A stretch of DNA of 64,000 nucleotides from Desulfococcus sp041737845 (GCF_041737845.1 NZ_JBGSQX010000115.1:32614-96613), one strand, 5' to 3'; counted from the first letter of the stretch, positions 35,786 to 45,416 are shown. Made by a program: numbers and translations. The notes: a model not told the origin generated them from the letters alone.

Positions 35786-35913
35786 AATGACATCCTCCTT
35801 TCTTTGAATTATTCAAAAATTTAAATCTGGAGGATGCTTCATTGGCGTTCAGAATTTTCCTGCAGAAAAAAATCGTTCCGCCCGTTACCGGCGGAACCTT
35901 GTTGAATGCGAGG

Positions 35914-35942
35914 AATATAAGCCGGTTTTTACCCAAATGCAA
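35914..35942 (-). promoter_or_regulatory. Sigma-70 promoter of cspA
   Basis: On the minus strand TTGCAT (plus 35937–35942), 17 bp, then TATATT (plus 35914–35919). Predicted start near 35907 gives a leader of about 120 nt with AT-rich and GC-rich segments. Confidence 0.6.
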
Positions 35943-36146
35943 GCAAATTATTCAACATCAACAAAAACATCCGCCTGCGCTCGACCGCTGTGGATGTGGC
36001 AACGGACGGTTTTAACAACCGCTGCCGGGATTTACCTTGTCCGGGACCTGGAATCGCTTTATCATGACCCCATTCGTTTAAACGCTTTGGGCCCTGCCGG
36101 CCCGTCACCGGTTCATGAACAACCTGCCAAGATAGAGAGGCTCCCC

Positions 36147-36302
36147 TTGTCAACGCGAACGCAGCTCCTGGTTTACCTCGTATTGCTGGCCCTCGTGGAT
36201 ACGGTCATCCCCATCCCGATTACGGCAATGATACTGATCACGGTCTTGTTCCAGAAACCCCAATGGTTCAGGGACTGGGTCGACGAGATCTACCGGCGAT
36301 GA
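36147..36302 (+). CDS. 51-residue inner-membrane protein
   Basis: TTG 36147 is preceded 6 nt upstream by GAGAGG. The product has one long or two short hydrophobic segments (LLVYLVLLALVDTVIPIPI and TAMILITVLF) and a charged amphipathic end (QKPQWFRDWVDEIYRR). The open frame extends to 35937, but the upstream part has no family-like features. Function unknown. Confidence 0.5.
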   Translation: MSTRTQLLVYLVLLALVDTVIPIPITAMILITVLFQKPQWFRDWVDEIYRR

Positions 36303-36437
36303 CGGCCGGAGTCGTCATCCCACCGATGGGCAATCCGACCATCGAAACCCCATGCGCCGCCGGAGGCGATGGATGGCCCTGAAGACGCAGACATATCGCC
36401 GGGGAGGTACGGACAACCTTGCCACTGGAACCTTTTC

Positions 36438-38390
36438 TCATGGCTCCTCCCCTGCGTTCGGCCCTCCCCGGAGCACGGCATGGAGGGTTTCGCTCAATTC
36501 GTGAATCCGATAGGGCTTGGCCACCGCGCCTTTGAAGCCATATTCCCGGAAGTGCGCGATAATGGGGTCGTTGGCGTATCCGCTCGAAACGATGGCCCTG
36601 GCATGGGGTTCGATCTCCAGGATCCTTTGGATCGCCTCTTTCCCTCCCATCCCCCCTGGAATGGTCAGATCCAGAATGACCGCGTCGAATGGCCGCCTTG
36701 AATCACGTGCATACCTGTACAAGTCCAGCGCTTCCTCGCCGGTCCTGGCACACTCAACCTCATAGCCGAGTTCCCGCAGCATCTCGCGGCCCACGTCCCG
36801 GATATATCTGTCGTCATCCATCAGCAGAACCCGCTCGTGCCCATGCATGATCGGGGAAGGCATGACATTATGGTTGACGAGGGATGACGGCAGCGCCGGC
36901 AGATATACATGAAACGTGGTCCCCGCATTCGGTTCGGATTCCGCAGTGATATGGCCCTCATGTTTGTCGATGATGGAATAGACCATGGCCAGCCCAAGGC
37001 CGCTTCCCTTCTGCTTCGTCGTGAAATACGGGTCGAATATCCTCGGGATGTGCTCCCGGGGGATGCCCGTGCCCTGATCGCGTATCGTGGTTTTCACGTA
37101 GCTGCCGGCTTTCACGGGCGGGATCAGGGGCGGCTCCAGCGTCACGTTCTCGGCCTTGATATCGACATGGCCTCCCGCCGGCATGGACTGATGGGCATTC
37201 AGGATGATATTGCTGATGACCTGGCTGATCTGCCCGGCATCAACATTCACCGCCCACAGGTCGCCCGGAATATCGAACCGGCATTTCACATTGGATCCCC
37301 TCAAGCAGAACTTTGCGGTATCCTTGATGATCTCCGCCAGAGAGACCACCCGCTTGACGGGGGCGCCGCCCTTGGCAAAGGTGAGCAGTTGACGGGTGAG
37401 GTCTTTGGTTCGCAGCGCGGCCCGTTCGATCTCCTCCAGTTTCTCAAATACCTTCCGCCCCGGTTCGGCGTAAAGTTTGGCAAGGGAGACATTCCCGATG
37501 ATCGCCATCATGGCGTTGTTGAAATCATGGGCGATGCCGCCGGCCAGAATGCTGAGGGATTCGAGCCTCTGGGACTTCTGGAGTTCCTCCGCCGTCCTGA
37601 GGTTTTCCGTCACGTCGCGAAACACCAGCACCACGCCCAGGGTCCGCCCCTGTTTGTCGACGATGGGCGCGCCGCTGTCGGCGATGGCGCGCTCCGTCCC
37701 GTCCTTGCCGATCAGCACGGTATGGTTGGCCAGCCCCACGATGCCGCCGGTCTCCATGACCTTGGCCACCGGATTTTCACAGCGCTGCCGGGTCATTTCA
37801 TTGACGATGTTGAAGACGGCCTCCAGCGGCCGGCCGCAACCCTCCGCCTGCGACCATCCGGTGAGCGTTTCGGCCACCGCATTCATCATCGTCACCCGAC
37901 CGTCCGCGTCCGTGGTGATGACGCCGTCCCCGATGCTCCTGAGCGTCACCGCGAGGCGCTCCTTTTCTTCGGCCAGAGACGCCTCCGCGCGCCGGCACTC
38001 GACGATATGGCCCCATTCCCGCAGAGCGCGGCCGACAATGTGGGGCATGTCCCCCAGCGCGGCCGCGGACTTGACGACATAATCCAGGGCCCCGGCCTTC
38101 ATGGCGTCCACCGCCGCGCGTTCGTCCCCCTGGCTGGTCATGACCACCACCGGGAAAAGCGGCCCGCGGTCATCATGGGCCAAAAACACGACTCCCCGGC
38201 CGTCGGGCAGCACCAGATCCGTCAAAATGAGGTCGGGCGTGTGTCCGGCAAGGTATCGCCTCGCCTCCGCAAGGCTCCCGACGATGGAAAGCCTGAAACT
38301 GCCGGCATGCGGATCAAAGGCGCGGCGCACCAGTTCGGCATGGGACGCCTCGTCCTCCACCATCAGGATATGGCTCTTTCTCTGTGTCAT
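36438..38390 (-). CDS. Hybrid sensor: receiver–PAS–histidine kinase–receiver
   Basis: Start at 38390 (MTQRKSHILMVEDEASHAEL). The 650-residue protein has an N-terminal receiver (1–125, phospho-Asp in 'PDLILTDLVLPDG'), a PAS domain (about 145–265, 'AVTLRSIGDGVITTDADGRV'), a dimerisation/His domain with 'ILAGGIAHDFNNAMMAI' (the H-box), an HATPase domain with 'ISNIILNAHQSMPAGG' and 'GTGIPREHIPRIFDPYFTTK' and 'GSGLGLAMVYSIIDKHEG', and a second receiver (525–645, 'PFDAVILDLTIPGG'). It is the last gene of a sensory operon and lies 17 nt after the response-regulator stop. Confidence 0.9.
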   Translation of the reverse strand: MTQRKSHILMVEDEASHAELVRRAFDPHAGSFRLSIVGSLAEARRYLAGHTPDLILTDLVLPDGRGVVFLAHDDRGPLFPVVVMTSQGDERAAVDAMKAGALDYVVKSAAALGDMPHIVGRALREWGHIVECRRAEASLAEEKERLAVTLRSIGDGVITTDADGRVTMMNAVAETLTGWSQAEGCGRPLEAVFNIVNEMTRQRCENPVAKVMETGGIVGLANHTVLIGKDGTERAIADSGAPIVDKQGRTLGVVLVFRDVTENLRTAEELQKSQRLESLSILAGGIAHDFNNAMMAIIGNVSLAKLYAEPGRKVFEKLEEIERAALRTKDLTRQLLTFAKGGAPVKRVVSLAEIIKDTAKFCLRGSNVKCRFDIPGDLWAVNVDAGQISQVISNIILNAHQSMPAGGHVDIKAENVTLEPPLIPPVKAGSYVKTTIRDQGTGIPREHIPRIFDPYFTTKQKGSGLGLAMVYSIIDKHEGHITAESEPNAGTTFHVYLPALPSSLVNHNVMPSPIMHGHERVLLMDDDRYIRDVGREMLRELGYEVECARTGEEALDLYRYARDSRRPFDAVILDLTIPGGMGGKEAIQRILEIEPHARAIVSSGYANDPIIAHFREYGFKGAVAKPYRIHELSETLHAVLRGGPNAGEEP

Positions 38391-38407
38391 GGCTTGTCCC
38401 CCGGCTG

Positions 38408-38842
38408 TCAGCGGCGGTTCCACAGCAGCCAGTAATTCCCCATGGTTTCGATCAGGCTGGCGAACACGTCCAGATCCATCGGTTTCACGAGATAGCTGTT
38501 CGCGTGAAGCCGGGAAGCCCCGGCGATGTCGCTCTCGGCCTCGGATGTGGTCAGCACCACCACGGGGATGCGGCAAAGGGCCTCGGATGTTTTGATGGAC
38601 TTGAGGACCTCCAGGCCGTCGATCCGGGGCAGGCGAAGGTCCAGCAGGATCAGACGGGGCAGGGGGTATCGGGCGCGAACCGCATAGCTCCCGCGCCGGA
38701 AGAGATAGTCGAGCGCCGCCTCGCCGTCTGAGACATGCTCGATGACGGCGGCGGCATGGGTCCTGCGGACCAGTCGCATGACCATTTCGGCGTGATCGGG
38801 ATTGTCCTCGATCAGGAGGATGAGATCGGGTTCATCTTTCAT
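38408..38842 (-). CDS. Single-domain response regulator (Rcp1/CheY-like)
   Basis: A 144-residue stand-alone receiver with acidic pair 'LIEDNPDH', phospho-Asp in 'LILLDLRLPRIDG' and Lys in 'NSYLVKPMDLD'. This Rcp1-like subtype usually relays phosphate between kinases. It sits 1 nt after the end of the histidine kinase gene at 38844. Confidence 0.92.
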   Translation of the reverse strand: MKDEPDLILLIEDNPDHAEMVMRLVRRTHAAAVIEHVSDGEAALDYLFRRGSYAVRARYPLPRLILLDLRLPRIDGLEVLKSIKTSEALCRIPVVVLTTSEAESDIAGASRLHANSYLVKPMDLDVFASLIETMGNYWLLWNRR

Positions 38843-38843
38843 T

Positions 38844-40679
38844 TTACAGCGGCTCCCTTATATTCGAATCCATATCGCCTTGAAGCGTGAAACAGAAACT
38901 GCTGCCGTGTCCGGCCCCCTTCGATTCGACCCAGACGCGCCCCCCGTGGACCTCCACAATCCGCTTGACAATGGCCAGCCCCACACCGGCGCCTTCCGCG
39001 GACGGGTCCAGCTTTTCAAAAAGCCCGAAAACCTTGCTATGGTAGGGCGGATCAATCCCCATGCCGTTGTCCCGGACGAAGAAGACGGGGCCGTCGTCCG
39101 TTTGCCGGCAGCCGATTTCAATCCGGGGCGCAGGCTGCGTTCCCATGTACTTGCCGGCGTTGTCCAGGAGATTTTCAAGGGCTTCGCGCAGCCGCTGGCG
39201 GTCGGCGCAGACGATCGGAAGGTTCCCGGCGATCTCCACCCGGATATTTTTTTCCGCCATGCGGCCGGAAACCATCTCCTTCGCCTCCCGGGCGATCTCC
39301 TCGAAGGGAATCCGCTCGGGAGGGTTGATCAGGCGGCCGATGCGCGACAGTTCCAGCAAATCGTTCAGGAGTTCCTGCATCCTGTGGGCCGCGCCCCGGA
39401 TGCGGCTGCAATCCTCTTTCACCCTGGCCATGTCGCCGCCCAGGGCGTCTTTTTCCAGGAACCCCAAAAAACCCTGGATGGTGATCAAGGGGCTCTTGAG
39501 ATCATGGGAGACCGTGTAGGTGAACCGCTCAAGTTCCGCGTTCTTGACCTCCAGGGCCTCAATCAGCGCCTCGCGCTCCCCCTCGCGGAGGGCCAGTTCC
39601 CGCACCTTGGCTTCGAGGGCCTCCTGGTATCCGAGAAGCTGCCGGTTTTTGTGATCGAGGGTGTCGAGCATGTCGTTGAGCGTCACGCCCAGCATGACGA
39701 TGTCGTCTTTCGGATCGCCCGGAAAATCAAATCGCGATGCCATGCTGCCGGATTTGATGTCGGCGATCACCCGGGCCACCGAGCGGACCGGCCGAAGAAT
39801 ATTGCGCGCCAGGAGGGTGATGACCAGCAGCATGGTCAGAAGACTTGCGGCCATGGACGCCAGAAACGACACGCTGAGCCGCTCCCGGAGGGTTTCCGCT
39901 CTTGCGAACTCGGTTTGCAGAGACTTCTCCGCCTCCCCTGAAATGTGGGACAGAAGGGCCGTCAGCGCCTCGCTCGTTTCGTTGAACCGCATGGAGGTCG
40001 ACGCGAACTCGCCGACAAGCCCGATATCCTCATCGAGGATGGCGCCGTAGCCGTCGAGATACCCGGACAATCTCTCATTCAGGGCATCCGCCTGTTTCAA
40101 CTTGGCCTTCAGCGATTCGATGACCACCTGGAGTGCCCGGTAATCGGACGCCCTGGGGTTGTCGGCATAACTCATCTGAAACTGGGTCAGGACAAACAGC
40201 GACTTCAGAAAAACCGGGTTGCGGATGCTCAGGATGGAAGAGGCCAGGGACTGATAGCTGGAATCGATTCGGGTGCGCTGCAGGCGGTGTTCGGTATTGA
40301 TCTGCATGAGGCGGTTGAAGTCCTGTTCGTACCGTCTCAGCAATTCGGACGCGGGCCCGAGCCTGCCTGTAATCGCCGCATCGGCAGGTTCATCCGAAAG
40401 GCCCGCCAGATGGCGTTTCAACTGGGCCATGAGGGTTCCGAAACGCTGTTCCGCGTCTGAAAACTCCTGGGTGAACACGGCCCGCTCCCAGAAGCGCATC
40501 TCAAAAAAAAGGTTCAGCAGGGTGCCGATCTCCCGCTCGACGCGCACGATGCGCTGGCCCTGGGCTGCAACCCGGGACTGCTTATGCAGGAAATAGGCCA
40601 TCTCCGCGTAGCCGATGGAGAACAGGATCGCCAGGAGGCCCAGAATGCCGTAGAATTTCTGGTTGATGGTCCGGAACAC
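38844..40679 (-). CDS. Membrane histidine kinase with periplasmic sensor, HAMP and phytochrome-type kinase core
   Basis: A 611-residue protein with a transmembrane helix at residues 8–28, a helical periplasmic sensor region (30–270), a second helix (about 275–295, 'LLTMLLVITLLA'), HAMP domain ('RPVRSVARVIADIKSGSM'), coiled coil, H-box 'FTYTVSHDLKSPLITIQGFLGFLE' and HATPase with 'NLLDNAGKYMG' and 'VRDNGMGIDPPYHSKVFGLFEKL' and 'GVGLAIVKRIVEVHGG'. It overlaps no neighbours but starts 2 nt from the binding-protein gene, so the periplasmic binding protein is the likely ligand sensor for it. Confidence 0.92.
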   Translation of the reverse strand: MFRTINQKFYGILGLLAILFSIGYAEMAYFLHKQSRVAAQGQRIVRVEREIGTLLNLFFEMRFWERAVFTQEFSDAEQRFGTLMAQLKRHLAGLSDEPADAAITGRLGPASELLRRYEQDFNRLMQINTEHRLQRTRIDSSYQSLASSILSIRNPVFLKSLFVLTQFQMSYADNPRASDYRALQVVIESLKAKLKQADALNERLSGYLDGYGAILDEDIGLVGEFASTSMRFNETSEALTALLSHISGEAEKSLQTEFARAETLRERLSVSFLASMAASLLTMLLVITLLARNILRPVRSVARVIADIKSGSMASRFDFPGDPKDDIVMLGVTLNDMLDTLDHKNRQLLGYQEALEAKVRELALREGEREALIEALEVKNAELERFTYTVSHDLKSPLITIQGFLGFLEKDALGGDMARVKEDCSRIRGAAHRMQELLNDLLELSRIGRLINPPERIPFEEIAREAKEMVSGRMAEKNIRVEIAGNLPIVCADRQRLREALENLLDNAGKYMGTQPAPRIEIGCRQTDDGPVFFVRDNGMGIDPPYHSKVFGLFEKLDPSAEGAGVGLAIVKRIVEVHGGRVWVESKGAGHGSSFCFTLQGDMDSNIREPL

Positions 40680-40681
40680 GT

Positions 40682-42466
40682 CTATTTCTCCATGACCATC
40701 AGATCGACGAGAATATTCGGCATCGGCCGTTCCCCGCGATACAGCATGGCAATGCTCTCAACGGCCAGTGCGCCCATTTTTTCGGGCTGCTGAACAACGG
40801 TTGCGGTCAGCCGGCCCTCCCGGAGCGCGCTCCGGGCCTCCCGAATGCCGTCAAAACCGACCAGCACCGTCGTTTTTACGCCCGGGAAGGATTCGAACGC
40901 TTCCATTGCGCCCAGGATCATATTGTCATTGTGGGCAAAAACCCCATCGATCTTGGGGAGCCGCTTGAAAAGCTCAATCATGACCTCCCGGGCCCTGGGC
41001 CGTTCGAAGTCCGCCACGACCCGGGCCGCGACATGGATCTCCGGATATTCGCGGAGGGCGTCGTTGAACCCCGCTCCCCGCTCCTGGCTGGCCGAAGTCC
41101 CGGGAATGCCCTCCAGCTCGACGATGTTTCCCCGCCCGCCCAGATGATCCGCCAGGATCCCGGCGGCCATCCGGCCGCCCTTGACGTTGTCGGATTCAAT
41201 ATGGCAGACGACCTTGCCGTCGGATGCCTTTCGGTCCACGGTGACCACCGGAATGCTTTTCTGGTTGGCCAGTTCGATGCCGGGTCCGACGGTTTCGGTA
41301 TTGGTCGGGTTGACGATGAGGGCGTCGATGGGGTCGTTCAGCAGGCTCATGAGGTCCGTCAACTGCTGGGCCTCGTCGTTTCGGGCGTCGTAAACCGTCA
41401 ATTTCATGCCGTGCAGCAATGCTGTCTGCTCCGCCTGCCGGTGCAATGACGCGAAGAACGGGTTTTTCATTTCCGATATGGACAATCCGATTTTTTTGTC
41501 GAAGGTTTCGCATGTCACCAGGTCCACCGGGGTGGCGATGAATTGCGGGACGCGCTCTCCATTGAGGGACTGAACCGCAAGCTGCACCCCGAACTCCCCC
41601 ATCAGCTCCGGATGCTGCTCCACGGTCGCGTGAATCCGCCCGTCCCGCATCTCGTGCCGCACGGCCTCGATATTGTCATACCCCGCCAGCCATACCTTTC
41701 CCGCCGATCCTGAAATATCCAAGGCCTGGAGGGCACCCAGAGCCATCTTGTCATTGGCACAGAATATGGCGTCCACGGGACCGTGCTTCTCCAACAGCCG
41801 GATGGCCAGGGAAAGGGCTTCATCCGTATGCCAGTTGGCGCTTTCGCTGGCTACGATCTCGATGGCCGGCCCCCGCTTGACGGCCTTCGTGAAAGCGGTT
41901 TTTCGCTGATCCGCGTTTTCAACCCCGCGGATGCCCTCGATGACCATCACGCGCCCGCGGCCCCCCAGTTTGCGCTTGAGGTAGTCTCCGATTTTCGCTG
42001 CGCCCTCGCGGTTGTCCGAACCGACGAACGGGATCGAAACGCCCAGCTTCTTCAAGGTTTCCCGGTGCAGCGGGTTGTCGACATTGATGACGGCGATCTT
42101 TGCCTCAAACGCTTTTGCACAGACCGGGACCAGCGCCTTTGAATCCGCCGGCGCAATGACGATGGCGCCGTAGCCCCGTGAAATGAGATTCTCCAGGATG
42201 CTGATCTGACGTTCGACATCCGTTTCGCGCTCGACGCCGAAGACCTCCAGGGGGATGCCGTGCTGCTGGGCATAGGACTTGGCGCCCGACTCCATTTTGG
42301 AGAAAAAGGGGTTGGTGAGGGCCTTCATGACCAGGGCCACGGTCTTTTCATTGCCGGCCAGGGCGGGCGCGTCGAGGCAGCAGAGAGGAAAGGCGGCCAG
42401 AACAATGAAAACCGTGCTGAGAAAAAAGACATGTCTATCCGCGGGTGCGTTGCGACGGCGCATCAT
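40682..42466 (-). CDS. Periplasmic sugar-type binding protein with two tandem binding modules
   Basis: A 594-residue protein with an N-terminal signal sequence (1–38; 'FFLSTVFIVLAAFPLCCLDAPALAG'). Two complete ribose/autoinducer-type type-I periplasmic binding modules follow: residues 40–310 ('VALVMKALTNPFFSKMESGAK', 'DAIFCANDKMALGALQALD') and 325–590 ('IGLSISEMKNPFFASLHRQAE', 'DGVFAHNDNMILGAMEAFE'). Most such proteins have one module. No permease or ATPase gene is near; the neighbours are kinases and regulators, so this is best seen as a two-ligand or two-site sensor for the histidine kinase, not a transport component. First gene of the operon, behind a good promoter. Confidence 0.9.
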   Translation of the reverse strand: MMRRRNAPADRHVFFLSTVFIVLAAFPLCCLDAPALAGNEKTVALVMKALTNPFFSKMESGAKSYAQQHGIPLEVFGVERETDVERQISILENLISRGYGAIVIAPADSKALVPVCAKAFEAKIAVINVDNPLHRETLKKLGVSIPFVGSDNREGAAKIGDYLKRKLGGRGRVMVIEGIRGVENADQRKTAFTKAVKRGPAIEIVASESANWHTDEALSLAIRLLEKHGPVDAIFCANDKMALGALQALDISGSAGKVWLAGYDNIEAVRHEMRDGRIHATVEQHPELMGEFGVQLAVQSLNGERVPQFIATPVDLVTCETFDKKIGLSISEMKNPFFASLHRQAEQTALLHGMKLTVYDARNDEAQQLTDLMSLLNDPIDALIVNPTNTETVGPGIELANQKSIPVVTVDRKASDGKVVCHIESDNVKGGRMAAGILADHLGGRGNIVELEGIPGTSASQERGAGFNDALREYPEIHVAARVVADFERPRAREVMIELFKRLPKIDGVFAHNDNMILGAMEAFESFPGVKTTVLVGFDGIREARSALREGRLTATVVQQPEKMGALAVESIAMLYRGERPMPNILVDLMVMEK

Positions 42467-42562
42467 GGTCTCCTTTGATGCCCAAAGGCCTGTATCGGCC
42501 TGACAAAAGGCAAATCGGTCGTCTTATTCGGGTGCCGGTTGGATATGGGGTGGAGATATGGT

Positions 42563-42592
42563 TTTATAGGAAGAATCTTGTCGAATTGTCAA
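42563..42592 (-). promoter_or_regulatory. Sigma-70 promoter of the sensory operon
   Basis: On the minus strand TTGACA (plus 42587–42592), 18 bp, TATAAA (plus 42563–42568). Predicted start near 42555, 90 nt upstream of the binding-protein start. Confidence 0.7.
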
Positions 42593-42593
42593 T

Positions 42594-42629
42594 TCGGAAA
42601 AACAGACCGGTGCATTGGAAATCACCGGT
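42594..42629 (-). terminator. Terminator-like hairpin ending the hydrogenase/Hdr operon
   Basis: ACCGGTG at 42606–42612 and CACCGGT at 42623–42629 form a perfect 7-bp stem. On the minus strand it is followed by CTGTTTTTCC. It lies about 90 nt after the stop of the small zinc-ribbon gene and just upstream of the sensory-operon promoter. Confidence 0.5.
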
Positions 42630-42719
42630 TCGGGAAAGGGGAAGGCCCCGCTGTGCCGGACTTCCGCCCAGGCACCGGGTCAGAAAGCTTTGCTCGGAAT
42701 GCCCCCTCGGTGCAGCACA

Positions 42720-42899
42720 TCATCGATCCGCCGCGGGTCCCGATCGTACTTCCGGCGGATTCGTCTCTTCATCCCCCTTGGCGGCGGCGCAGAAATCATA
42801 ACACACATCGCACAGGGTCACGTCGTCATCGGTGATCAGTTTGTTGACGTCGTTGTAGTTCTTTCCGCACAAGGCACAGTAAAGAATATCGTAAGCCAT
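42720..42899 (-). CDS. Small zinc-ribbon protein downstream of mvhA
   Basis: ATG at 42899, preceded by GGAAGAGGCGACC. The 59-residue product starts MAYDILYCALCGKNYNDV and contains CALCG and CDVCYDFC, a four-cysteine knuckle pair like the ClpX zinc-binding or rubredoxin-type ribbon. It follows mvhA by 126 nt on the same strand. It could be a small iron or zinc accessory protein of the hydrogenase operon. Not a known hydrogenase subunit. Confidence 0.65.
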   Translation of the reverse strand: MAYDILYCALCGKNYNDVNKLITDDDVTLCDVCYDFCAAAKGDEETNPPEVRSGPAADR

Positions 42900-43025
42900 G
42901 GTCGCCTCTTCCGCGGGCAGCGGGCGGGTATTCCCCGGGGCGCGACGGCCGCGCCCGGGGGAGACATGGATGGGATGGAAGCCTGAAGACCAGGCTCAGG
43001 GGAGTCACTCAGGGGTCGGTCGGGG

Positions 43026-44480
43026 TCAGGACCTCGGTTTGGGCCACTGCTCCACGACCTGGCCGTCCGAATTCCGGATGGTGATGGAAACGCCGTGATC
43101 GCCGTCCAGGCGATGGGTTGCGCAACTGATTCATGGGTCGTAGGCGCGCACGGCCATCTCGATCTTGTTCAGGATGCCCTCGTCGACCTTTCCGCCCTGA
43201 ATCAGGGTCCGGGCCGCCTGGTTGACGCTCATGTTCATGGGGCCGATGTTGTGGGTGGTACCGACGATGAGGTTGGCCCGGGTGATGAGGCCGCGATCAT
43301 CGGTGGAATAGTCGTGGATCAGGGTCCCCCGGGGCGCCTCGACGCACCCGACGCCCCGCCCGGCCTTGGGTTCGAACTTTGCCCGCACGTCCGGGTTCGT
43401 GATCTCGGGATCGTTCAGGATCTCGATGGCCCGCTCGCAGGCGTAGACCTCCTCGATGAGCCGGGTGTAGTGGTAGAGGAGGGTCGCCTGGGCCGGGCGG
43501 CCGAAGGCTTCCCGGAATTCTTCGAGTTCGGCCTGTGCCCTGGGGGTGGCCATCCTGTCGGCCACGTTGACCCGGGCCAGGGTGTTGGCACGGTAGATGC
43601 CTTTGGGGTTGGCGAGGTCCATGGAGAACCCTTCGTTCCAGCACTTCGCGTAGGGGAACTTGCTGTAGGAATAGGGCTCCACGTGCTCACCGATGTAGTC
43701 TGCGTAGCTCTTCACGTCGAACTCGAAATAGGTGCCGTCGGGCTTCATCAGGCGGATCTTTCCGTCATAGAGGTTCAGGGCGCCGCCGGCGTCCACCGTG
43801 CCGATAAAGCCGGTGTGGATCACGCCGATGGTCTGGATGGCCTCCATGTATTTTGGGAAGATCTCCTTTTTGGCGAATTCGATGGTGAACAGGGCAAAGT
43901 CCATGAGCTCTCCCATCTTTTCCAGGATCTCCCTGCGGTCCGCCTCGGTCATGGGCTTGGAGAACCCGCCGGGAACCCCCGCGACGGGGTGGATGGTCTT
44001 GCTCGAGAACTTGTCCAGGATCATTTTGGCCATGAAGCGCATCCGGACCACCTTCTGGGCCAGTTCCGGGTTGGCCTTGGCGATGCCGATGACGTTCCGG
44101 ACGGCGTAGTCAGCGTCCGGCCCGATCACAAAATCCGGGGCCGCCAGGAAGTAGAAATGGAGCAGCTTGTCCTCGACGTGGGCGAGGGTCTGCATGAGTT
44201 CGCGGAGCTTGCTGCCGGTGGGCGTCGGAGTGACCCCGAAGCATCCGTCCACGGCCTTGTTGGACGCCAGATGGTGCATCCAGGGACAGATGCCGCAGAT
44301 CCGGCTCACGATCCGGGGAAGCTCCTCGGCCGGTTTTCCCTCCACAAATTTTTCAAACCCGCGGAGGGACATGACGTTCACCCGCGCATCCCTGACGTTG
44401 CCGTCGTCATCCAGTTCGATGCCGATGGATGCATGTCCTTCGATGCGGGTGATGGGTTGTATGTTGATCACCTGGGTCAT
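43026..44480 (-). CDS. mvhA: F420-non-reducing [NiFeSe]-hydrogenase large subunit MvhA, Sec-containing (UGA at 43131–43133)
   Basis: ATG 44480 after AAAGGAGG. Ordinary calling stops at UGA 43131, codon 450 of 484. The same frame continues ISCATHRLDGDHGVSI to a TGA at 43026. The C-terminal hydrogenase motif DPCxxCxxH is thus DP-U-ISCATH, with selenocysteine in the first Ni-ligand position, as in [NiFeSe] hydrogenases. The N-terminal ligand pair is 'RICGICPWMHHLA'. A hairpin starts 16 nt after the UGA. The C-terminal extension after His is the expected substrate of the maturation protease at 51689. MvhA oxidises H2 for the Hdr complex. The gap to mvhG is 3 nt. Confidence 0.9.
43098..43114 (-). 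promoter_or_regulatory. Candidate SECIS hairpin of mvhA
   Basis: On the minus strand ATCGCC-TGGAC-GGCGAT: a perfect 6-bp stem, 5-nt loop, beginning 16 nt after the UGA at 43131–43133. Bacterial SECIS elements are stem-loops right after the UGA, within the coding frame. Confidence 0.6.
43131..43133 (-). other. UGA selenocysteine codon of MvhA (residue 450)
   Basis: Replaces the Cys of the Ni-binding DPCxxC motif in an otherwise continuous frame with conserved residues on both sides. Confidence 0.85.
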
Positions 44481-44483
44481 GAA

Positions 44484-45416
44484 TCAGGCCTCCTTTCGTT
44501 TGGGGCGGAGCATGTGATGGGCGCCCGAAAACCGGAGAAACGACACGCTTTCGGGCAGGGATCGGACATCGATGCCGTTGGATGCCAGGGCATTCAGCAT
44601 GTCGAGCCGCTGGTTGCCGCCGGGCTGCACCGGCCCGTAGCACCCGCGGCACGGGACCCGGGCCGAGATGCATCGCGGGCGGAGGGCGTCGCCGCCGCAC
44701 CCGGCCCGGGTCACCGGCCCCATGCAGACCATGCCCTGCTCCAGGAGGCACCGCATCTTGTCGAGGGGTTCATCCGCGGCGGCATAGGCCGGGGCCTCCA
44801 GGAACCGCCGGACGTCCTTGAGTTCGCCCTTGCCCATCCGCACCGTGGGGCAGGTGTCGCAGACGCTCTTGTCGGGCAGCACCGGGGATTTGCCCGCCGC
44901 CAGGGCGGCCAGGGCGGAGAAGATATGGTCCGGATGGGGCGGGCACCCCGGCAGCAGGATGTCCACCTGGATCTTCTCGTCCAGCGCATAGCACGAGTCC
45001 AGAAGCGGCGGGATGCCCTGGCCGGGGTAGGCCGTCACCGGGTCCGTGGTTTCCGTGGTGTAATACCGGTCCAGAATTTCCGCGTTGGTATAAGAATTCG
45101 ACAGGGCCGGAATGCCGCCATGGGTGGCGCAGGTACCGAGGGCGATGATGACGCCGCACTTCTTGCGCATTTCACGGGCGACCTCTAAATGCTCCTCGTT
45201 CCGGACCCCGCCGCTGATGATGCCCACGTCCGCATGGGGAATATCGATATGCTTCCCGTCTCCCGTCTGACCGAAATATTTGTGGTCCATGAGCGCCGGG
45301 ATATGGACGAAATCTGCGATTTCAAGCACTTGAAGGAGCCGTTCGCCCATGTCCAGGATCGAGATCTCGCATCCGGAGCAGGCGTTCAGCCATTCACTTG
45401 CGACTTTGACTGTCAT
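44484..45416 (-). CDS. mvhG: F420-non-reducing hydrogenase small (electron-transfer) subunit MvhG
   Basis: Start at 45416 (MTVKVASEWLNACSGCEISI) after GGGAGGGAAACCCT context. The 310-residue protein has the small-subunit motif 'NACSGCEISILDMGE', a proximal-cluster 'GTCATHGGIPAL', 'LPGCPPHPDHI' and further Cys in the C-terminal region for the [4Fe4S] clusters. It carries electrons from MvhA to MvhD. Between the FrhB-like gene (47 nt away) and mvhA (3 nt away). Confidence 0.93.
   Translation of the reverse strand: MTVKVASEWLNACSGCEISILDMGERLLQVLEIADFVHIPALMDHKYFGQTGDGKHIDIPHADVGIISGGVRNEEHLEVAREMRKKCGVIIALGTCATHGGIPALSNSYTNAEILDRYYTTETTDPVTAYPGQGIPPLLDSCYALDEKIQVDILLPGCPPHPDHIFSALAALAAGKSPVLPDKSVCDTCPTVRMGKGELKDVRRFLEAPAYAAADEPLDKMRCLLEQGMVCMGPVTRAGCGGDALRPRCISARVPCRGCYGPVQPGGNQRLDMLNALASNGIDVRSLPESVSFLRFSGAHHMLRPKRKEA

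Noticed and set aside
43095..45188. Plus-strand open frame (697 codons) over mvhA and mvhG
   Set aside because: Antisense shadow of the two hydrogenase genes; no protein-like features.
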